The notes: generated from the letters alone by a model not told the origin. A stretch of 49,350 bases of DNA from Muribaculum sp. An289 (GCF_002159555.1 NZ_NFIV01000012.1:1-49350); one strand, 5' to 3'. Positions 1 to 9,531 are shown, counted from the stretch's first letter. Made by a program: numbers and translations.

Positions 1-22
1 TCTTGATTTTCCCGTAAAAATA

Positions 23-53
23 TTTGCAAATATCACAGGAATGCCTACCTTTG
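23..53 (+). promoter_or_regulatory. Promoter of metK
   Basis: TTTG at 23-26 is followed after 19 nt by TACCTTTG at 46-53, a full match to the Bacteroidota primary promoter (TTTG, N19-21, TAnnTTTG). Transcription would start near position 60. This leaves a leader of about 180 nt before metK, and that leader holds the riboswitch and terminator described next. Confidence 0.7.
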
Positions 54-82
54 CCGCGTTTTTGAGGCAGAATATGCCTGAA

Positions 83-134
83 TGTGGACAGATTTGGCTG
101 CTTGCAACCACGGTAAAAAATGCTAAAACGGGGG
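83..134 (+). promoter_or_regulatory. SAM-II-like riboswitch aptamer in the metK leader
   Basis: A 52-nt segment matches the SAM-II layout by eye. A short P1 stem forms between TGTGG (83-87) and CCACG (108-112). The loop carries GATTT and TTGCAA, as in known SAM-II aptamers. An A-rich linker leads to GCTAAAACGG, resembling the conserved GCUAAA-GG tail that forms the pseudoknot. It lies upstream of S-adenosylmethionine synthetase, a gene that SAM could sensibly repress. SAM-II is known from alphaproteobacteria and Bacteroidota. The call rests on recalled consensus and not on a covariance-model score. Confidence 0.7.
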
Positions 135-177
135 ATGTCCGCGATGAGCGCACATCGTCATGCGAAAAGGATTTTCA

Positions 178-217
178 AGCGGCCTTATTTTTACGATAAG
201 GGCGCTTTAATTTTTTT
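178..217 (+). terminator. Leader terminator (attenuator) before metK
   Basis: An 11-nt arm at 178-188 pairs with 196-206 (one mismatch) around a 7-nt loop, followed by TTAA and seven T residues. It lies 22 nt before the metK start and downstream of the metK promoter, so it can stop metK transcripts. Its 5' arm (CAAGCGGCC, 176-184) can instead pair with GGCTGCTTG (96-104) inside the aptamer: nine base pairs including one G-U. That pairing would be the antiterminator. Confidence 0.65.
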
Positions 218-238
218 ATAATATTATAGGTATAGATT

Positions 239-1501
239 ATGGCATATCTTTTTACATCCGAATCGGTGTCTGAAGGGCACCCGGACAAAGTCGCGGACCA
301 GATTTCCGACGCGATACTCGATGAATTTTTAAGACAGGACCCTAACTCGAAAGTGGCTTGCGAAACATTCTGCACCACCGGCCTCGTCGTAATCGGAGGC
401 GAAGTCAGGTCTGAAGCATACGTGGACATACAGAGCGTGGCCAGAAGGGTCATAAACCGGATAGGCTACAACAAGGCGGAATACATGTTCGACGCATATT
501 CATGCGGAATACTCTCGGCCCTGCATGAGCAGAGCCCCGACATCAACAGGGGTGTCGTAGCCAGGGACGAGCAGGAACAGGGTGCCGGAGACCAGGGCAT
601 GATGTTCGGTTACGCCTGCACGGAAACCGCCGAGTACATGCCTCTGCCGATAGCCCTGTCGCATCAGGCACTTCGCATCCTGGCGCAAATCCGGAGGGAA
701 GGCAACGAGATGAAATACCTCCGCCCGGACGCCAAGTCCCAGTTCACCGTCGAATATTCGGAAGACGGGAAACCGCTGCGCGTACATACCATAGTGATAT
801 CGACCCAGCATGACGAATTCATCAAGGACGATGATGCGGAAATGCAGAGGATAATCAGGAAGGATGTCGAGAACGTACTTCTTCCGCGCCTTATCGGCTC
901 CCTTCCGGAGCAGACCGCAGCACTCTTCAAAGACGGCTACATACTCCATGTAAACCCTACCGGGAAATTCGTCATCGGAGGCCCGCACGGGGACACCGGC
1001 CTTACGGGCAGGAAAATCGTGGTGGACAGCTACGGAGGAATGGCGGCCCACGGAGGCGGAGCGTTTTCGGGTAAAGATTCGAGCAAGGTCGACCGCTCGG
1101 CAGCATACGCCGCAAGGTACATCGCCAAAAACATGGTGGCAGCCGGCGTTGCCGACAGGATGGTAGTCCAGATAGCATACGCCATAGGCGTGGCAAGGCC
1201 GCTCAGCATCTTCGTGGACACATACGGAACCTCGAAAACAGGAAAGAGCGACAGCGAAATCGCGGAAATGATAGGCAGAATCTTCGACCTGAGACCGTCC
1301 GCAATAGTGGAAAAATTCCAGCTTCTCAATCCGATATACGAACCGACGGCGGCCTACGGGCACTTCGGAAGGGAACCTTATCGGGCAAATGTGGAGTTCA
1401 GCAAGCCTGACGGAGAAAAATACGTCAAGGAAGTACAGTTCTTCGGATGGGAACTTCTCGACTCCGTAGACATGATAAAGGAAGCATTCGGACTTAAATA
1501 A
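239..1501 (+). CDS. metK: S-adenosylmethionine synthetase
   Basis: This cytoplasmic enzyme makes S-adenosylmethionine from methionine and ATP. The 420-residue protein shows the family signatures in order: GHPDK at 13-17 with the catalytic His14, [12 protein letters not shown] at 115-126, [13 protein letters not shown] at 247-259 and the glycine-rich [16 protein letters not shown] at 272-287. The length is usual for Bacteroidota. The ATG at 239 is the only start that keeps the N-terminal [11 protein letters not shown] block intact and complete. The gene stands alone, with a convergent neighbour and a riboswitch-type leader, so feedback by its own product is the likely control. Confidence 0.97.
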   Translation: MAYLFTSESVSEGHPDKVADQISDAILDEFLRQDPNSKVACETFCTTGLVVIGGEVRSEAYVDIQSVARRVINRIGYNKAEYMFDAYSCGILSALHEQSPDINRGVVARDEQEQGAGDQGMMFGYACTETAEYMPLPIALSHQALRILAQIRREGNEMKYLRPDAKSQFTVEYSEDGKPLRVHTIVISTQHDEFIKDDDAEMQRIIRKDVENVLLPRLIGSLPEQTAALFKDGYILHVNPTGKFVIGGPHGDTGLTGRKIVVDSYGGMAAHGGGAFSGKDSSKVDRSAAYAARYIAKNMVAAGVADRMVVQIAYAIGVARPLSIFVDTYGTSKTGKSDSEIAEMIGRIFDLRPSAIVEKFQLLNPIYEPTAAYGHFGREPYRANVEFSKPDGEKYVKEVQFFGWELLDSVDMIKEAFGLK

Positions 1502-1510
1502 AAGGAAAAA

Positions 1511-1538
1511 CCGGCCGGGCTGTCTTAGTGCAGTCCGG
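1511..1538 (-). terminator. Terminator between metK and smpB
   Basis: CCGGGCTG (1515-1522) pairs with CAGTCCGG (1531-1538). On the minus strand the stem is followed by GGTTTTTCC and lies directly after the smpB stop codon. It may also stop metK transcripts from the other side. Confidence 0.55.
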
Positions 1539-1988
1539 TCAGTTCATTTCCATGGAACGCTTCAAATCTTTTTCTTTGATTGCCTGGCGTTTGTCATACT
1601 CGCGCTTGCCTCGGGCAAGTTCTATATGCAGCTTCGCATAGCCTTTTTCAGAAATGAACAGACGTGTGGCCACTATCGTCAGGCCTTTCTCCTTGACGGC
1701 CCGTTGCAGTTTCCTCAGCTCTTTCCTGGTAAGGAGCAGTTTCCTGTCCCGGCGAGGGTCGTGCTTCCCCCAGCTCCCCCACCAGTATTCGGCGACATGC
1801 ATGTTCTTGACGAACAGTTCGTTGCCCGAAAAATAGCAATAACTGTCCACCAGCGATGCCTTGCCCATCCGGATGGACTTAATCTCCGTACCGGTAAGCA
1901 CAATTCCCGCCGTAAATCCTTCGAGAAATTCATACTCGAAAGAGGCCCGCTTATTTTTAATCTCAACCTTGCTCTTGGCCTTTCCCAT
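1539..1988 (-). CDS. smpB: SsrA-binding protein SmpB
   Basis: SmpB binds tmRNA and brings it to stalled ribosomes for trans-translation. The 149-residue protein has the expected N-terminal [10 protein letters not shown] segment, the GTEIKSIR motif, and a basic C-terminal tail ([17 protein letters not shown]) that enters the decoding centre. The frame is open upstream to 2180, but those extra 64 residues are hydrophobic, unrelated and unlike the family, so I chose the ATG at 1986-1988. It is convergent with metK and divergent from miaA. Confidence 0.95.
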   Translation of the reverse strand: MGKAKSKVEIKNKRASFEYEFLEGFTAGIVLTGTEIKSIRMGKASLVDSYCYFSGNELFVKNMHVAEYWWGSWGKHDPRRDRKLLLTRKELRKLQRAVKEKGLTIVATRLFISEKGYAKLHIELARGKREYDKRQAIKEKDLKRSMEMN

Positions 1989-2231
1989 AAATCCAGAAAT
2001 AAATCGGTGCAAAAATACAAAAAACGGCCCCGTTTTCAAAAATAAAGGAAGACACATCCGGAAAAGAAAGGAAGAAAAGAAAGGAGGATGCATCGAAACA
2101 TCCTCCCCAAAAATCATGAACCTTTTATTTATGAAAAATTTACCTTTTAGGACTTTACAGCCCGGAAACATATTTTGCAAAATTCTTGCCGAAAAGGAAC
2201 ACTAAAATTTTTTCGTAACCCTCAAAAATAT

Positions 2232-2239
2232 TATCTTTG
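2232..2239 (+). promoter_or_regulatory. Promoter -7 box of miaA
   Basis: TATCTTTG fits TAnnTTTG and lies 20 nt before the miaA start. The matching -33 box is weak (a T-rich stretch near 2209-2216). Confidence 0.5.
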
Positions 2240-2258
2240 AATTTTAATAGATTACATT

Positions 2259-3197
2259 ATGTCTGCCAAAGAAATAGCGATGTCCTACCTCGGCCAGTTC
2301 CGTAACGGGGAGTATGATTTGCTTGCCGTGATAGGCCCTACGGCCTCAGGGAAAACCGGATTCGCCGTAAAGGTGGCCCGCGAAATCGATTCGCTGTGCG
2401 GGAAGGGCTGCGCCGTGATACTTTCCGCCGATTCGAGGCAGGTATACAGGGGCATGGACATCGGTACCGGCAAAGACCTCGAAGAATACGGGGAGATACC
2501 TTACCGCCTGATAGACATTGCCGATGCAGGAAGCCAATACAACATATTCGAATACCAGAGGGATTTCGAAAGGGAATATTCAAAGGTGCTCCGCGAAGGA
2601 GGAATCCCGATACTATGCGGAGGTTCCGGACTCTATATCGAAGCCGCCACCTGCGGTTACTCGCTCCCGGAAGTCCCGCCCGATCCGGCGCTCAGGGAAG
2701 AACTTGAGAAGAAAGATACGGACAGCCTCATAGCCATGCTCGCATCCATGAAGACTCTGCACAATTCGACAGACTACGATACGCGGAAAAGGCTCATACG
2801 CGCGATAGAGATAGCCGTATACGAGCAGTCGCACCCTGTGGACAGGACACATTTCCTTCCCAAAAATTGCAGATATGCAGGCATTTCCGTCAGCAGGGAG
2901 GAGCGCAATGCAAGAATCGACAGCAGGCTCGAAAAACGGCTCGGCGAAGGCATGGTGGAAGAAGTGGAAAGGCTGCTGCAAAGCGGCATCCCTCCGGAAA
3001 ACCTCATTTATTACGGGCTCGAATACAAGTTCATAACCCTTTACCTGACGGGGAAGATGGAGTATGAGGAAATGAAAGGGAGACTGCGCATTGCGATACA
3101 CCAGTTTGCGAAACGTCAGATGACCTGGTTCCGGGGGATGGAACGCCGCGGAATCCCGATAGAATGGATTGAAACCGAAAAACAGTGCCATATATGA
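2259..3197 (+). CDS. miaA: tRNA dimethylallyltransferase
   Basis: MiaA transfers the dimethylallyl group to A37 of tRNAs that read codons starting with U. The 312-residue protein has the P-loop GPTASGKT at 26-33, DSRQVYRGMDIGTGK at 58-72 and GGSGLYIEA at 121-129, all diagnostic. The C-terminal HQFAKRQMTWFRG helix binds tRNA. Its stop overlaps the start of the AsmA-like gene by 4 nt (ATGA), so the two are probably translated in a coupled way. Confidence 0.96.
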   Translation: MSAKEIAMSYLGQFRNGEYDLLAVIGPTASGKTGFAVKVAREIDSLCGKGCAVILSADSRQVYRGMDIGTGKDLEEYGEIPYRLIDIADAGSQYNIFEYQRDFEREYSKVLREGGIPILCGGSGLYIEAATCGYSLPEVPPDPALREELEKKDTDSLIAMLASMKTLHNSTDYDTRKRLIRAIEIAVYEQSHPVDRTHFLPKNCRYAGISVSREERNARIDSRLEKRLGEGMVEEVERLLQSGIPPENLIYYGLEYKFITLYLTGKMEYEEMKGRLRIAIHQFAKRQMTWFRGMERRGIPIEWIETEKQCHI

Positions 3198-6100
3198 AAC
3201 GGGTGATTTTAAAAATTTTCCTATGGATTGTCGGCATAATCGCCTTCTTGACGATTGCCGCCGTAATAGCGATAAACATCATATTCAAGCCTTCCGTAAT
3301 TATCGGCATGGCCAAGGACCTGTCAGCGGAATATCTGAACGGACGGCTTGACATCAAGGATGCGGATGTTTCGGTTTTCTCAACATTCCCGCATCTCGCT
3401 TTCAGGCTGGATTCGGTCGAGATAGACAATGCAGCCGGAGAAAGGCTCGTTTCGGCCGACAGGATAGCCGTTGCCGTAAACATAAAAAAATACATGTCCC
3501 ACAAAAGGCTTGCGATAGAGCACCTCGGAATCTACGGCCCGTATATTTCATATAAGACCGACTCTACCGGAAGAAACAATTGGGACGGACTGTTCAACAT
3601 GAAGGAGAGCGATGAAGGCGGCGACAGCAGCCGGATTTTCAACTCGTTGAGCAGCAGCAACCTGAAAGTCGAAAGGGCGACCGTTTCATACGACGACGGG
3701 CAGGCCGGAGACTTCATTCACATCAAGGGGCTCGACATTTCGCTCAAAGGCGGTGCGGGCAAAAGGGGAGCCGGAGGCAGGGCCTCGATAAAAGCCGGGA
3801 GCATAACCGCAAGGACCGGCGGAATCGTAGCCATGAACGACAAGCAGGCGAGCATAGAAACGAGGCTCGGTTTCAAGAGGGATTCTATGATATGCCGCTT
3901 TTCCGACACCCGGATAAGGTTCGGGGAGATAGGTTTCGGAGGACGTGGAACCCTCATCTTTGAAAACGGAGGAGGCGTCACTGTCGACATAGACTACGGG
4001 CTGAAGATAAGTTCGCTGACAGAGCTCCTCGAAATGATACCACAGGATATAATTCCGGATGCAGGCAGCGCCAAGGTCAAAGGAGAAGTTTTCTGTTCTG
4101 GAAATATCAAGGGCGAATATGCCGAAGGACGGTTTCCTGTAGCTGAAGGCCGGTTTTTAATCAAGGACGGGGCCATTGCATACAAAGGCATGCCTTCCTC
4201 GATTGACGAGCTCGACATGAGATTCGAATACCTGCTGGATGCGAATAAGGAAGAAGACTCGTTCGTAAAACTCGACACTATCGTGGTAAAGGGCGGCGGG
4301 ATAAACATTTCCGGGAAAGGCCGTTTCATAAAACTTCTTGAAAACCCTGTATTCTTCAGCCTCGTCAAGGCCGATGTGGATTTGAAAAGGCTGTACGACA
4401 TCTTTCCTTTCGCTCCGGGAATCGATTTGAAAGGCTATATAGACATGAACCTTGCCGCCGGTTTCAGCGCACAGGCCATCTCCGACGGGGACTTCGGAAG
4501 AATCAAGGCCGGAGGGCGGTTCGGCGTGGACTCATTAAGGGTAATCATCCCTTCCGACAGCCTTTCGGTACATATCATGAGATTCCACGGGAAACTCGGT
4601 TCCAACATGAGGAACGAAGCCTCTCTCCAGGGGATAGACCGCCTCAGGGGGGACATCTCGGCCGACAGCGTACTTATCCGTGCAAAAAGAGGGTTCCGTC
4701 TTTTCACCGACACGCTCAGCGTGGACCTGAGCACTTCACCGCTGCGTGATTCCAACATGGTGGCCACAGTATCCGCCGGCATAGAAACGGGACTGTGCAG
4801 GATTTTCCTGCGCGACACCCTTTTCCTCGGGGCTAAAGCCCTGTCCGTCAAGGCCGGCATAGAACCGGTACCGTCCCATCCGAGAATACCCCGCGTGAAT
4901 GCCCGTATCCATGCCGATTCGGTAAGGGTAAGATACATACAGAACAGATTCGGGCTTACTTCGGCAGACATAGACCTGTCGCTCACACGCCTCGGGCGCA
5001 AAAGGGAAGGAAAAACCATCTGGGTACCGAGAGGGACCGTGGACATGACGGGGTTCAGGATGTTCACCCCATCCTTCCCTATCAGGATTGCCGCCGACAA
5101 GGCGACCGTAATTTTCGACCGTGAAGGGATAAAATTCGACAAGGGGCTGTTCCGTATCGGGCACTCGGACCTGCAAATGAACGGGGCCATAACCAATCTC
5201 TGGCGCGGAATGTTCAGGAGGGATACTATCAGGGCCGAGCTCAACATACATTCGCATTTTCTTAACGTAAACCAGCTCCTGAGGGCCAATTATCTTGCAG
5301 GAAAATTCAAAACCGACGATTCGCTGAAGGCCGAACTCGCTTCTGCCGGCAACAACGTGGACAGCACCATGGCCCTGACCGTAACCGACACTACGGAAAC
5401 GACGGCGGGCAGGCTGTTCTTCATCCCAAGGAAAATAGACCTGAAGTTTACGTCGAGGATTGACAACATGAGACTGGCTTCGACATACATCGAAGATTTC
5501 AAGGGAGACATCACGGTAAGGAAGGGAGTGCTGAAACTCGACGAGCTTTCATTCACCTGCGATGCCATACGGCACATATCCGGAAAAGCCCTGTATACGG
5601 CCCGCTCCCGCACGGAAGGATATGCCGGCTTCGAACTCAACATGGACAACATGATTGTGGACAGTATCATTACAATGATGCCTCAGCTGGACACCCTCGT
5701 GCCGATGATGAGGTCGCTTAAAGGCAATGTGGACGTATACCTTGCGGCCGAAAGCGGGCTCGACAGTACCATGAGGCTTACGCTGCCTACCCTGAGAAGC
5801 GGCATACATATCGAGGGAAGGAACCTGACCCTGCTTGACGGAGAGACCTTTACGGAAATAGCCAAAATGCTCAAATTCAAGAACAAGAAAAGGAACCTGA
5901 TAGACAGCGTGGCAGTCAACCTTTCGATTGAGGACGGTGTGATGGAAGTCTTTCCTTTCGTGCTCACGATGGACAGGTATATGCTTGCCGCAGGAGGTAC
6001 GCAACGGCTCGATTCCTCTTTCGACTACCATATTTCCCTGCTGGAATCGCCGATACTTTTCAAGGTCGGAATCGACATCAAAGGCGATATGGACGGCAAC

Positions 6101-6232
6101 ATGAAGTACAAGCTGACCAAGGCGAAGTACAAGGATCTGACGAAAGCGGCACGGCGCAGCGACATTGACAGTACCGCACTGGAAATCCGCCTCAACATAC
6201 TCGAAAACATCGCGAAAAGTTTCCGGGAATGA
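3194..6232 (+). CDS. AsmA-family membrane-anchored protein
   Basis: This 1012-residue protein starts with a single membrane segment (roughly residues 5-28) and continues as a long beta-rich periplasmic region, as in AsmA/TamB/YhdP-like proteins thought to move lipids between membranes. The N-terminal block with VSVFSTFPHLAFRLDSVEI is typical of the AsmA N-terminal domain in Bacteroidota, and the C-terminal part resembles AsmA_2. I chose the ATG at 3194, in the ATGA overlap with miaA, over the in-frame GTG at 3185. The exact cargo and partners are not visible from sequence. Confidence 0.85.
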   Translation: MKRVILKIFLWIVGIIAFLTIAAVIAINIIFKPSVIIGMAKDLSAEYLNGRLDIKDADVSVFSTFPHLAFRLDSVEIDNAAGERLVSADRIAVAVNIKKYMSHKRLAIEHLGIYGPYISYKTDSTGRNNWDGLFNMKESDEGGDSSRIFNSLSSSNLKVERATVSYDDGQAGDFIHIKGLDISLKGGAGKRGAGGRASIKAGSITARTGGIVAMNDKQASIETRLGFKRDSMICRFSDTRIRFGEIGFGGRGTLIFENGGGVTVDIDYGLKISSLTELLEMIPQDIIPDAGSAKVKGEVFCSGNIKGEYAEGRFPVAEGRFLIKDGAIAYKGMPSSIDELDMRFEYLLDANKEEDSFVKLDTIVVKGGGINISGKGRFIKLLENPVFFSLVKADVDLKRLYDIFPFAPGIDLKGYIDMNLAAGFSAQAISDGDFGRIKAGGRFGVDSLRVIIPSDSLSVHIMRFHGKLGSNMRNEASLQGIDRLRGDISADSVLIRAKRGFRLFTDTLSVDLSTSPLRDSNMVATVSAGIETGLCRIFLRDTLFLGAKALSVKAGIEPVPSHPRIPRVNARIHADSVRVRYIQNRFGLTSADIDLSLTRLGRKREGKTIWVPRGTVDMTGFRMFTPSFPIRIAADKATVIFDREGIKFDKGLFRIGHSDLQMNGAITNLWRGMFRRDTIRAELNIHSHFLNVNQLLRANYLAGKFKTDDSLKAELASAGNNVDSTMALTVTDTTETTAGRLFFIPRKIDLKFTSRIDNMRLASTYIEDFKGDITVRKGVLKLDELSFTCDAIRHISGKALYTARSRTEGYAGFELNMDNMIVDSIITMMPQLDTLVPMMRSLKGNVDVYLAAESGLDSTMRLTLPTLRSGIHIEGRNLTLLDGETFTEIAKMLKFKNKKRNLIDSVAVNLSIEDGVMEVFPFVLTMDRYMLAAGGTQRLDSSFDYHISLLESPILFKVGIDIKGDMDGNMKYKLTKAKYKDLTKAARRSDIDSTALEIRLNILENIAKSFRE

Positions 6233-6322
6233 CCCGCCTGCTTCAGTTTCACAATTATTAGGGCAACAGACACTTTCCAGAGAAAGAAGAATTTCCAAAG
6301 CCTGCTCCGGAAGAAAAGCGAA

Positions 6323-6358
6323 AGCAGGCCGGGAAACAAAAAATTTTCCGACCTGCCT
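6323..6358. terminator. Probable bidirectional terminator between the AsmA gene and the threonine dehydrogenase gene
   Basis: A 13-14 nt arm starting AGCAGGCCGGG pairs with CCGACCTGCCT around an A/T-rich loop. It lies between two convergent genes, 90 nt after the AsmA stop. The 5' half could alternatively pair with CCTGCT at 6301-6306. The T-run on either side is short, so strength is uncertain. Confidence 0.4.
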
Positions 6359-6410
6359 CTTTATCCATTTCTGTGTCCGCCTATACGACACTGTTGCAGC
6401 ATAGACCGGC

Positions 6411-6471
6411 GCCACCGAGAAGCCACCGAGAACCGCTTCACGACGGTCGCAGAACTGCAACAGAACTGCAA
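6411..6471. repeat. Two perfect 11-bp tandem duplications in an intergenic spacer
   Basis: GCCACCGAGAA occurs twice in tandem at 6411-6421 and 6422-6432, and CAGAACTGCAA twice at 6450-6460 and 6461-6471. They lie just downstream of the minus-strand dehydrogenase stop. No gene is seen in 6233-6477. Confidence 0.9.
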
Positions 6472-6477
6472 CTGGGA

Positions 6478-7431
6478 CTATTTTCTGAATTTTGCAGAAA
6501 CTTTTTCAATCATGTCCGGAACCATCTTTTCCATGTTCCATACAGGATTCCAGCCCCACTCCGCGCGGGCGCAGCTGTCATCCATATAGTCAGGCCATGA
6601 ATCCGCGATGGCCGCCTTTACAGGGTCTACATCGAAGCTGAACTTCGCATCAGGAATATGCTTGCGAATCTCGGTGAAAAGCTGTACCGGAGTAAAACTC
6701 ATCGAAGCTATGTTGAATGCATTCCTGTGTACGAGTTTGTCAGGGTCCGCTTCCATAAGCTGTACGACACCGTTCAGAGCATCCGGCATGTAAAGCATGT
6801 CCATATAGGAATCTTCCGGAACAGGGCATACGAAGTCCTTGCCTTGTGCAAGTGCGTAGAACACCTCTACAGCATAGTCGGTGGTACCGCCGCCAGGAAG
6901 GGTCCCGTAAGAAATGATGCCAGGGAACCTCACGCTTCTCGTATCGACACCGAAACGTGTATGATAGTAATCGCTCAGGAGCTCTCCTGAAACCTTGCAT
7001 ACTCCATAGATTGTATTAGGACGCATCACGGTATCCTGAGGAGTGCCTTTGTGAGGCGTATTGGGACCGAAAGCCCCTATCGAACTCGGGGTGAACACGA
7101 GGCAGTTTTCTTCCTTCGCTATGTTGAGCGAATTGAGAAGCGCACCCATGTTGATGTTCCATGCAAGCTGAGGATTCTTCTCGCCGGTCGCCGAAAGAAG
7201 GGCGACAAGGTTCATGATGGAATCGATTCCATTCTTTTTCACTGCATCATGAAAACCCTGGGCATCCAAGGCATCGAGCTTTATGGACCTTGCATACTGG
7301 GACATCTTTGTCACATTTTCGTCCTTAACATCAGCTGCAATCACATTGTCATGTCCGTAAACTTTCTGAAGATGCGGAACCAATTCGGATCCGATTTGCC
7401 CGCCGGCTCCTACTACCAATATACGTTTCAT
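6478..7431 (-). CDS. L-threonine 3-dehydrogenase, short-chain (SDR) type
   Basis: This 317-residue NAD-dependent extended SDR matches the Bacteroidota threonine dehydrogenases that oxidise L-threonine to 2-amino-3-ketobutyrate. It has the nucleotide-binding GAGGQIG at 8-14, the active-site SS at 116-117, and YxxxK at Tyr142/Lys146. A UDP-sugar epimerase is the main alternative, but the SIGAFGPNTPHKGTPQDT and GGGTTDYAVE segments fit the threonine enzyme better. Its usual partner kbl (2-amino-3-ketobutyrate ligase) is not adjacent. A possible promoter box, TATTTTTG, is on the minus strand at 7497-7504. Confidence 0.85.
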   Translation of the reverse strand: MKRILVVGAGGQIGSELVPHLQKVYGHDNVIAADVKDENVTKMSQYARSIKLDALDAQGFHDAVKKNGIDSIMNLVALLSATGEKNPQLAWNINMGALLNSLNIAKEENCLVFTPSSIGAFGPNTPHKGTPQDTVMRPNTIYGVCKVSGELLSDYYHTRFGVDTRSVRFPGIISYGTLPGGGTTDYAVEVFYALAQGKDFVCPVPEDSYMDMLYMPDALNGVVQLMEADPDKLVHRNAFNIASMSFTPVQLFTEIRKHIPDAKFSFDVDPVKAAIADSWPDYMDDSCARAEWGWNPVWNMEKMVPDMIEKVSAKFRK

Positions 7432-7538
7432 ATCTGTAAAATATTAATTTTAATTGATTTATCAATCAAAAAGCGCACTTTCGCGCTCATCCGGCGCAAA
7501 AATAGCAAAAAAATGAAGACGGTATCTTAGAAGCTGTT

Positions 7539-7546
7539 TAAATTTG
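7539..7546 (+). promoter_or_regulatory. Promoter -7 box of queG
   Basis: TAAATTTG fits TAnnTTTG and lies 19 nt before the queG start. It overlaps the sequence AGAAGCTGTTTAAA, which also forms the end of the repeat family seen at 41922 and 44417. No good -33 box is visible. Confidence 0.4.
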
Positions 7547-7565
7547 CAATTAAAATAATACGGAC

Positions 7566-8561
7566 ATGCCAGAAACGGCCAGACTTATAATCGAAACAGC
7601 CACAAGGGAAGGTTTTACCGGTGCGGGCATCGCCCCTGTATCCGAAACCGCACTGCAACCATTGTCCGACTGGCTTGCCAAAGGATACAATGCCGGGATG
7701 GAGTATATGGGAAGGAACATCCGGCTGAGGGGAAATCCTGCCGGGCTTCTGGAAGGGGCGAGAAGCATAATGGTCTTTACCATGCCTTACCCGGACAGCA
7801 TCACCGGAAAGTCAGGAGAGAAATACGCCGGCTTCGCAATCGGTAAAGACTACCATTATATTATAAAGGAGAGACTGTCGCGCATAGCCGCAACCTGCCT
7901 GCCATCAGGAAGCCGGTACAGGGTCTTCTGCGACAGCGCCCCCGTAATGGAACGGTACTGGGCTGAAAAATGCGGGCTCGGGGCCATAGGAAAAAACAAT
8001 TTCCTGATATCCAAAGCCTCCGGAGCACGGGTACTTATCGGAGAGATACTGACCTGCGAAACTTTTGACAAGAAGACGGCAGGAGCACTGAGGGACTGGA
8101 ACGACTCGAACGACAGGCTGCATTTCAACCCCGGCTTCTGCGCCGGCTGCGGCAGATGCATCGAAGCCTGCCCAAACGGCGCCCTGAAAGGCCGCGGCCT
8201 GCTCGATGCATCGAAATGCATTTCGTACCATACCGTGGAAAGCAAAGACCGCATCCCTGAGTACATGGAAACCAAAGGCTGGGTACTCGGCTGTGAAGAA
8301 TGCCTGCTTGCCTGCCCTTTCAGCCGGCAGCCATGCCCGGAACAGGCAATCAGCACAGAACAGGCAATCAGGAATGCGGACAACGACGGGGCGCGACTGT
8401 GCGCCACCGAATTTTACACCAACGCCGGCCTGCTCGAAAGCCTCGGCAAAGAAGGCTGGGAAAGGATGGACAATGCAGCATTCAAGGCACACTTCAAAGG
8501 CACGGCATTTGAAAGACCGGGGCTGGAAAAACTGAAAGACAACATAAACAAAGCGAAATGA
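7566..8561 (+). CDS. queG: Epoxyqueuosine reductase
   Basis: QueG performs the last step of queuosine synthesis in tRNA, a cobalamin-dependent reduction of epoxyqueuosine. The 331-residue protein has the conserved CDSAPVMER motif with the catalytic Asp123, and two 4Fe-4S binding sites: Cys192/195/198/202 (CAGCGRCIEACP) and a second set around Cys243/246/250 (CEECLLACP). The HEAT-like C-terminal extension of some homologues is absent, as in other Bacteroidota. It overlaps the following GSCFA gene by 4 nt. Confidence 0.95.
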   Translation: MPETARLIIETATREGFTGAGIAPVSETALQPLSDWLAKGYNAGMEYMGRNIRLRGNPAGLLEGARSIMVFTMPYPDSITGKSGEKYAGFAIGKDYHYIIKERLSRIAATCLPSGSRYRVFCDSAPVMERYWAEKCGLGAIGKNNFLISKASGARVLIGEILTCETFDKKTAGALRDWNDSNDRLHFNPGFCAGCGRCIEACPNGALKGRGLLDASKCISYHTVESKDRIPEYMETKGWVLGCEECLLACPFSRQPCPEQAISTEQAIRNADNDGARLCATEFYTNAGLLESLGKEGWERMDNAAFKAHFKGTAFERPGLEKLKDNINKAK

Positions 8562-9502
8562 CAAAGACATCGACACCCGTGGAAACCGGCCGGATGGAAC
8601 GTCCCTTAGGCTACAAAGACAGGATAATGATGCTCGGCAGCTGCTTTTCGGACGAAATGGCCGTCATCATGAAGTCCCTGTATTTCAACGTGTGCAGCAA
8701 TCCCACAGGAACACTGTACAATCCGAAAAGCATTGCCGCCGCAATAAAGAGGCTCGATACCGGCGAAGAGTTTACCGAAAGGGACATCGAAGAAATAGGG
8801 GCCGGAATCAAGGCCTACTCCTCGTTCCACCACCATTCGAGTTTTGCCGACACCGACCCGGGAAGATTCTTGGAAAGGGCCAATGCCTCGCTCCGTAAAG
8901 CTTCGGAGCATTTCAAGGCCGCCGATTACATGATAATCACCTTCGGCACATCATGGGCCTACAGGCACAAGGGCAGGGACATGGTGGTTTCCAACTGCCT
9001 CAGACACGATCCGAAAGAATTCGACCGGTTTTTCCTCCAGCCTGAAGACACGTCGGGGACATGGAACGCGATTGCGGCGGATTTTCCCGGCAAGACCTGG
9101 ATTTTCACGGTAAGCCCGATAAGACACCTCAAGGACGGGGCGCACGGCAACTCGCTCAGCAAGGCGGCACTGCTGCTCGCCACCGAACGGATATGTGCCG
9201 CCAATACCAACTGCCATTATTTTCCCGCCTTCGAAATAATGAATGACGAATTGAGGGACTACCGGTATTATGCCGAGGACATGGTACACCCCTCTCCCCT
9301 TGCGGTAAAAATCATCTGGGAACGTTTTTGCGGGTACGCACTGTCCGCCGAAAGCAGGGCCCTGCTGCCGGAAGCCGAAGCGGTGAGGGCCGCCGTAAAC
9401 CACAGACCGTTTTTCACGGGACTCCGCGAAAACGAGGACTTTGAAAAAAAGAGCCGCGAGAGGGAAAGATTTTTCATCGAAAAAACAGGAAAATGCAAAT
9501 AA
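8558..9502 (+). CDS. GSCFA-domain protein
   Basis: The 314-residue protein belongs to the GSCFA family, named for the motif seen here as GSCFSDE at 27-33. The fold is of the SGNH hydrolase type. The conserved second block around SPIRHLKDGAHGNSLSKA and the DMVHPSPLAVKIIW segment, with the likely catalytic Asp/His, are present. The substrate is unknown. Its ATGA overlap with queG implies co-expression, but a shared pathway is not obvious. No signal peptide is visible. Confidence 0.85.
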   Translation: MTKTSTPVETGRMERPLGYKDRIMMLGSCFSDEMAVIMKSLYFNVCSNPTGTLYNPKSIAAAIKRLDTGEEFTERDIEEIGAGIKAYSSFHHHSSFADTDPGRFLERANASLRKASEHFKAADYMIITFGTSWAYRHKGRDMVVSNCLRHDPKEFDRFFLQPEDTSGTWNAIAADFPGKTWIFTVSPIRHLKDGAHGNSLSKAALLLATERICAANTNCHYFPAFEIMNDELRDYRYYAEDMVHPSPLAVKIIWERFCGYALSAESRALLPEAEAVRAAVNHRPFFTGLRENEDFEKKSRERERFFIEKTGKCK

Positions 9503-9531
9503 TAAATTATTTTTGAAAAAAATATTCGAAT

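Noticed and set aside
500-1363. Long open frame on the strand opposite metK
   Set aside because: It is a shadow of metK codon usage. The translation has no recognisable domain and no ribosome-binding or promoter context.
1989-2180. N-terminal extension of SmpB
   Set aside because: The 64 upstream codons translate to a Phe- and Leu-rich sequence not found in SmpB and overlap the intergenic promoter region.
7530-7546. A third complete member of MITE-like family B before queG
   Set aside because: Only about 15 bp match the end of the family and no opposite end is found nearby.
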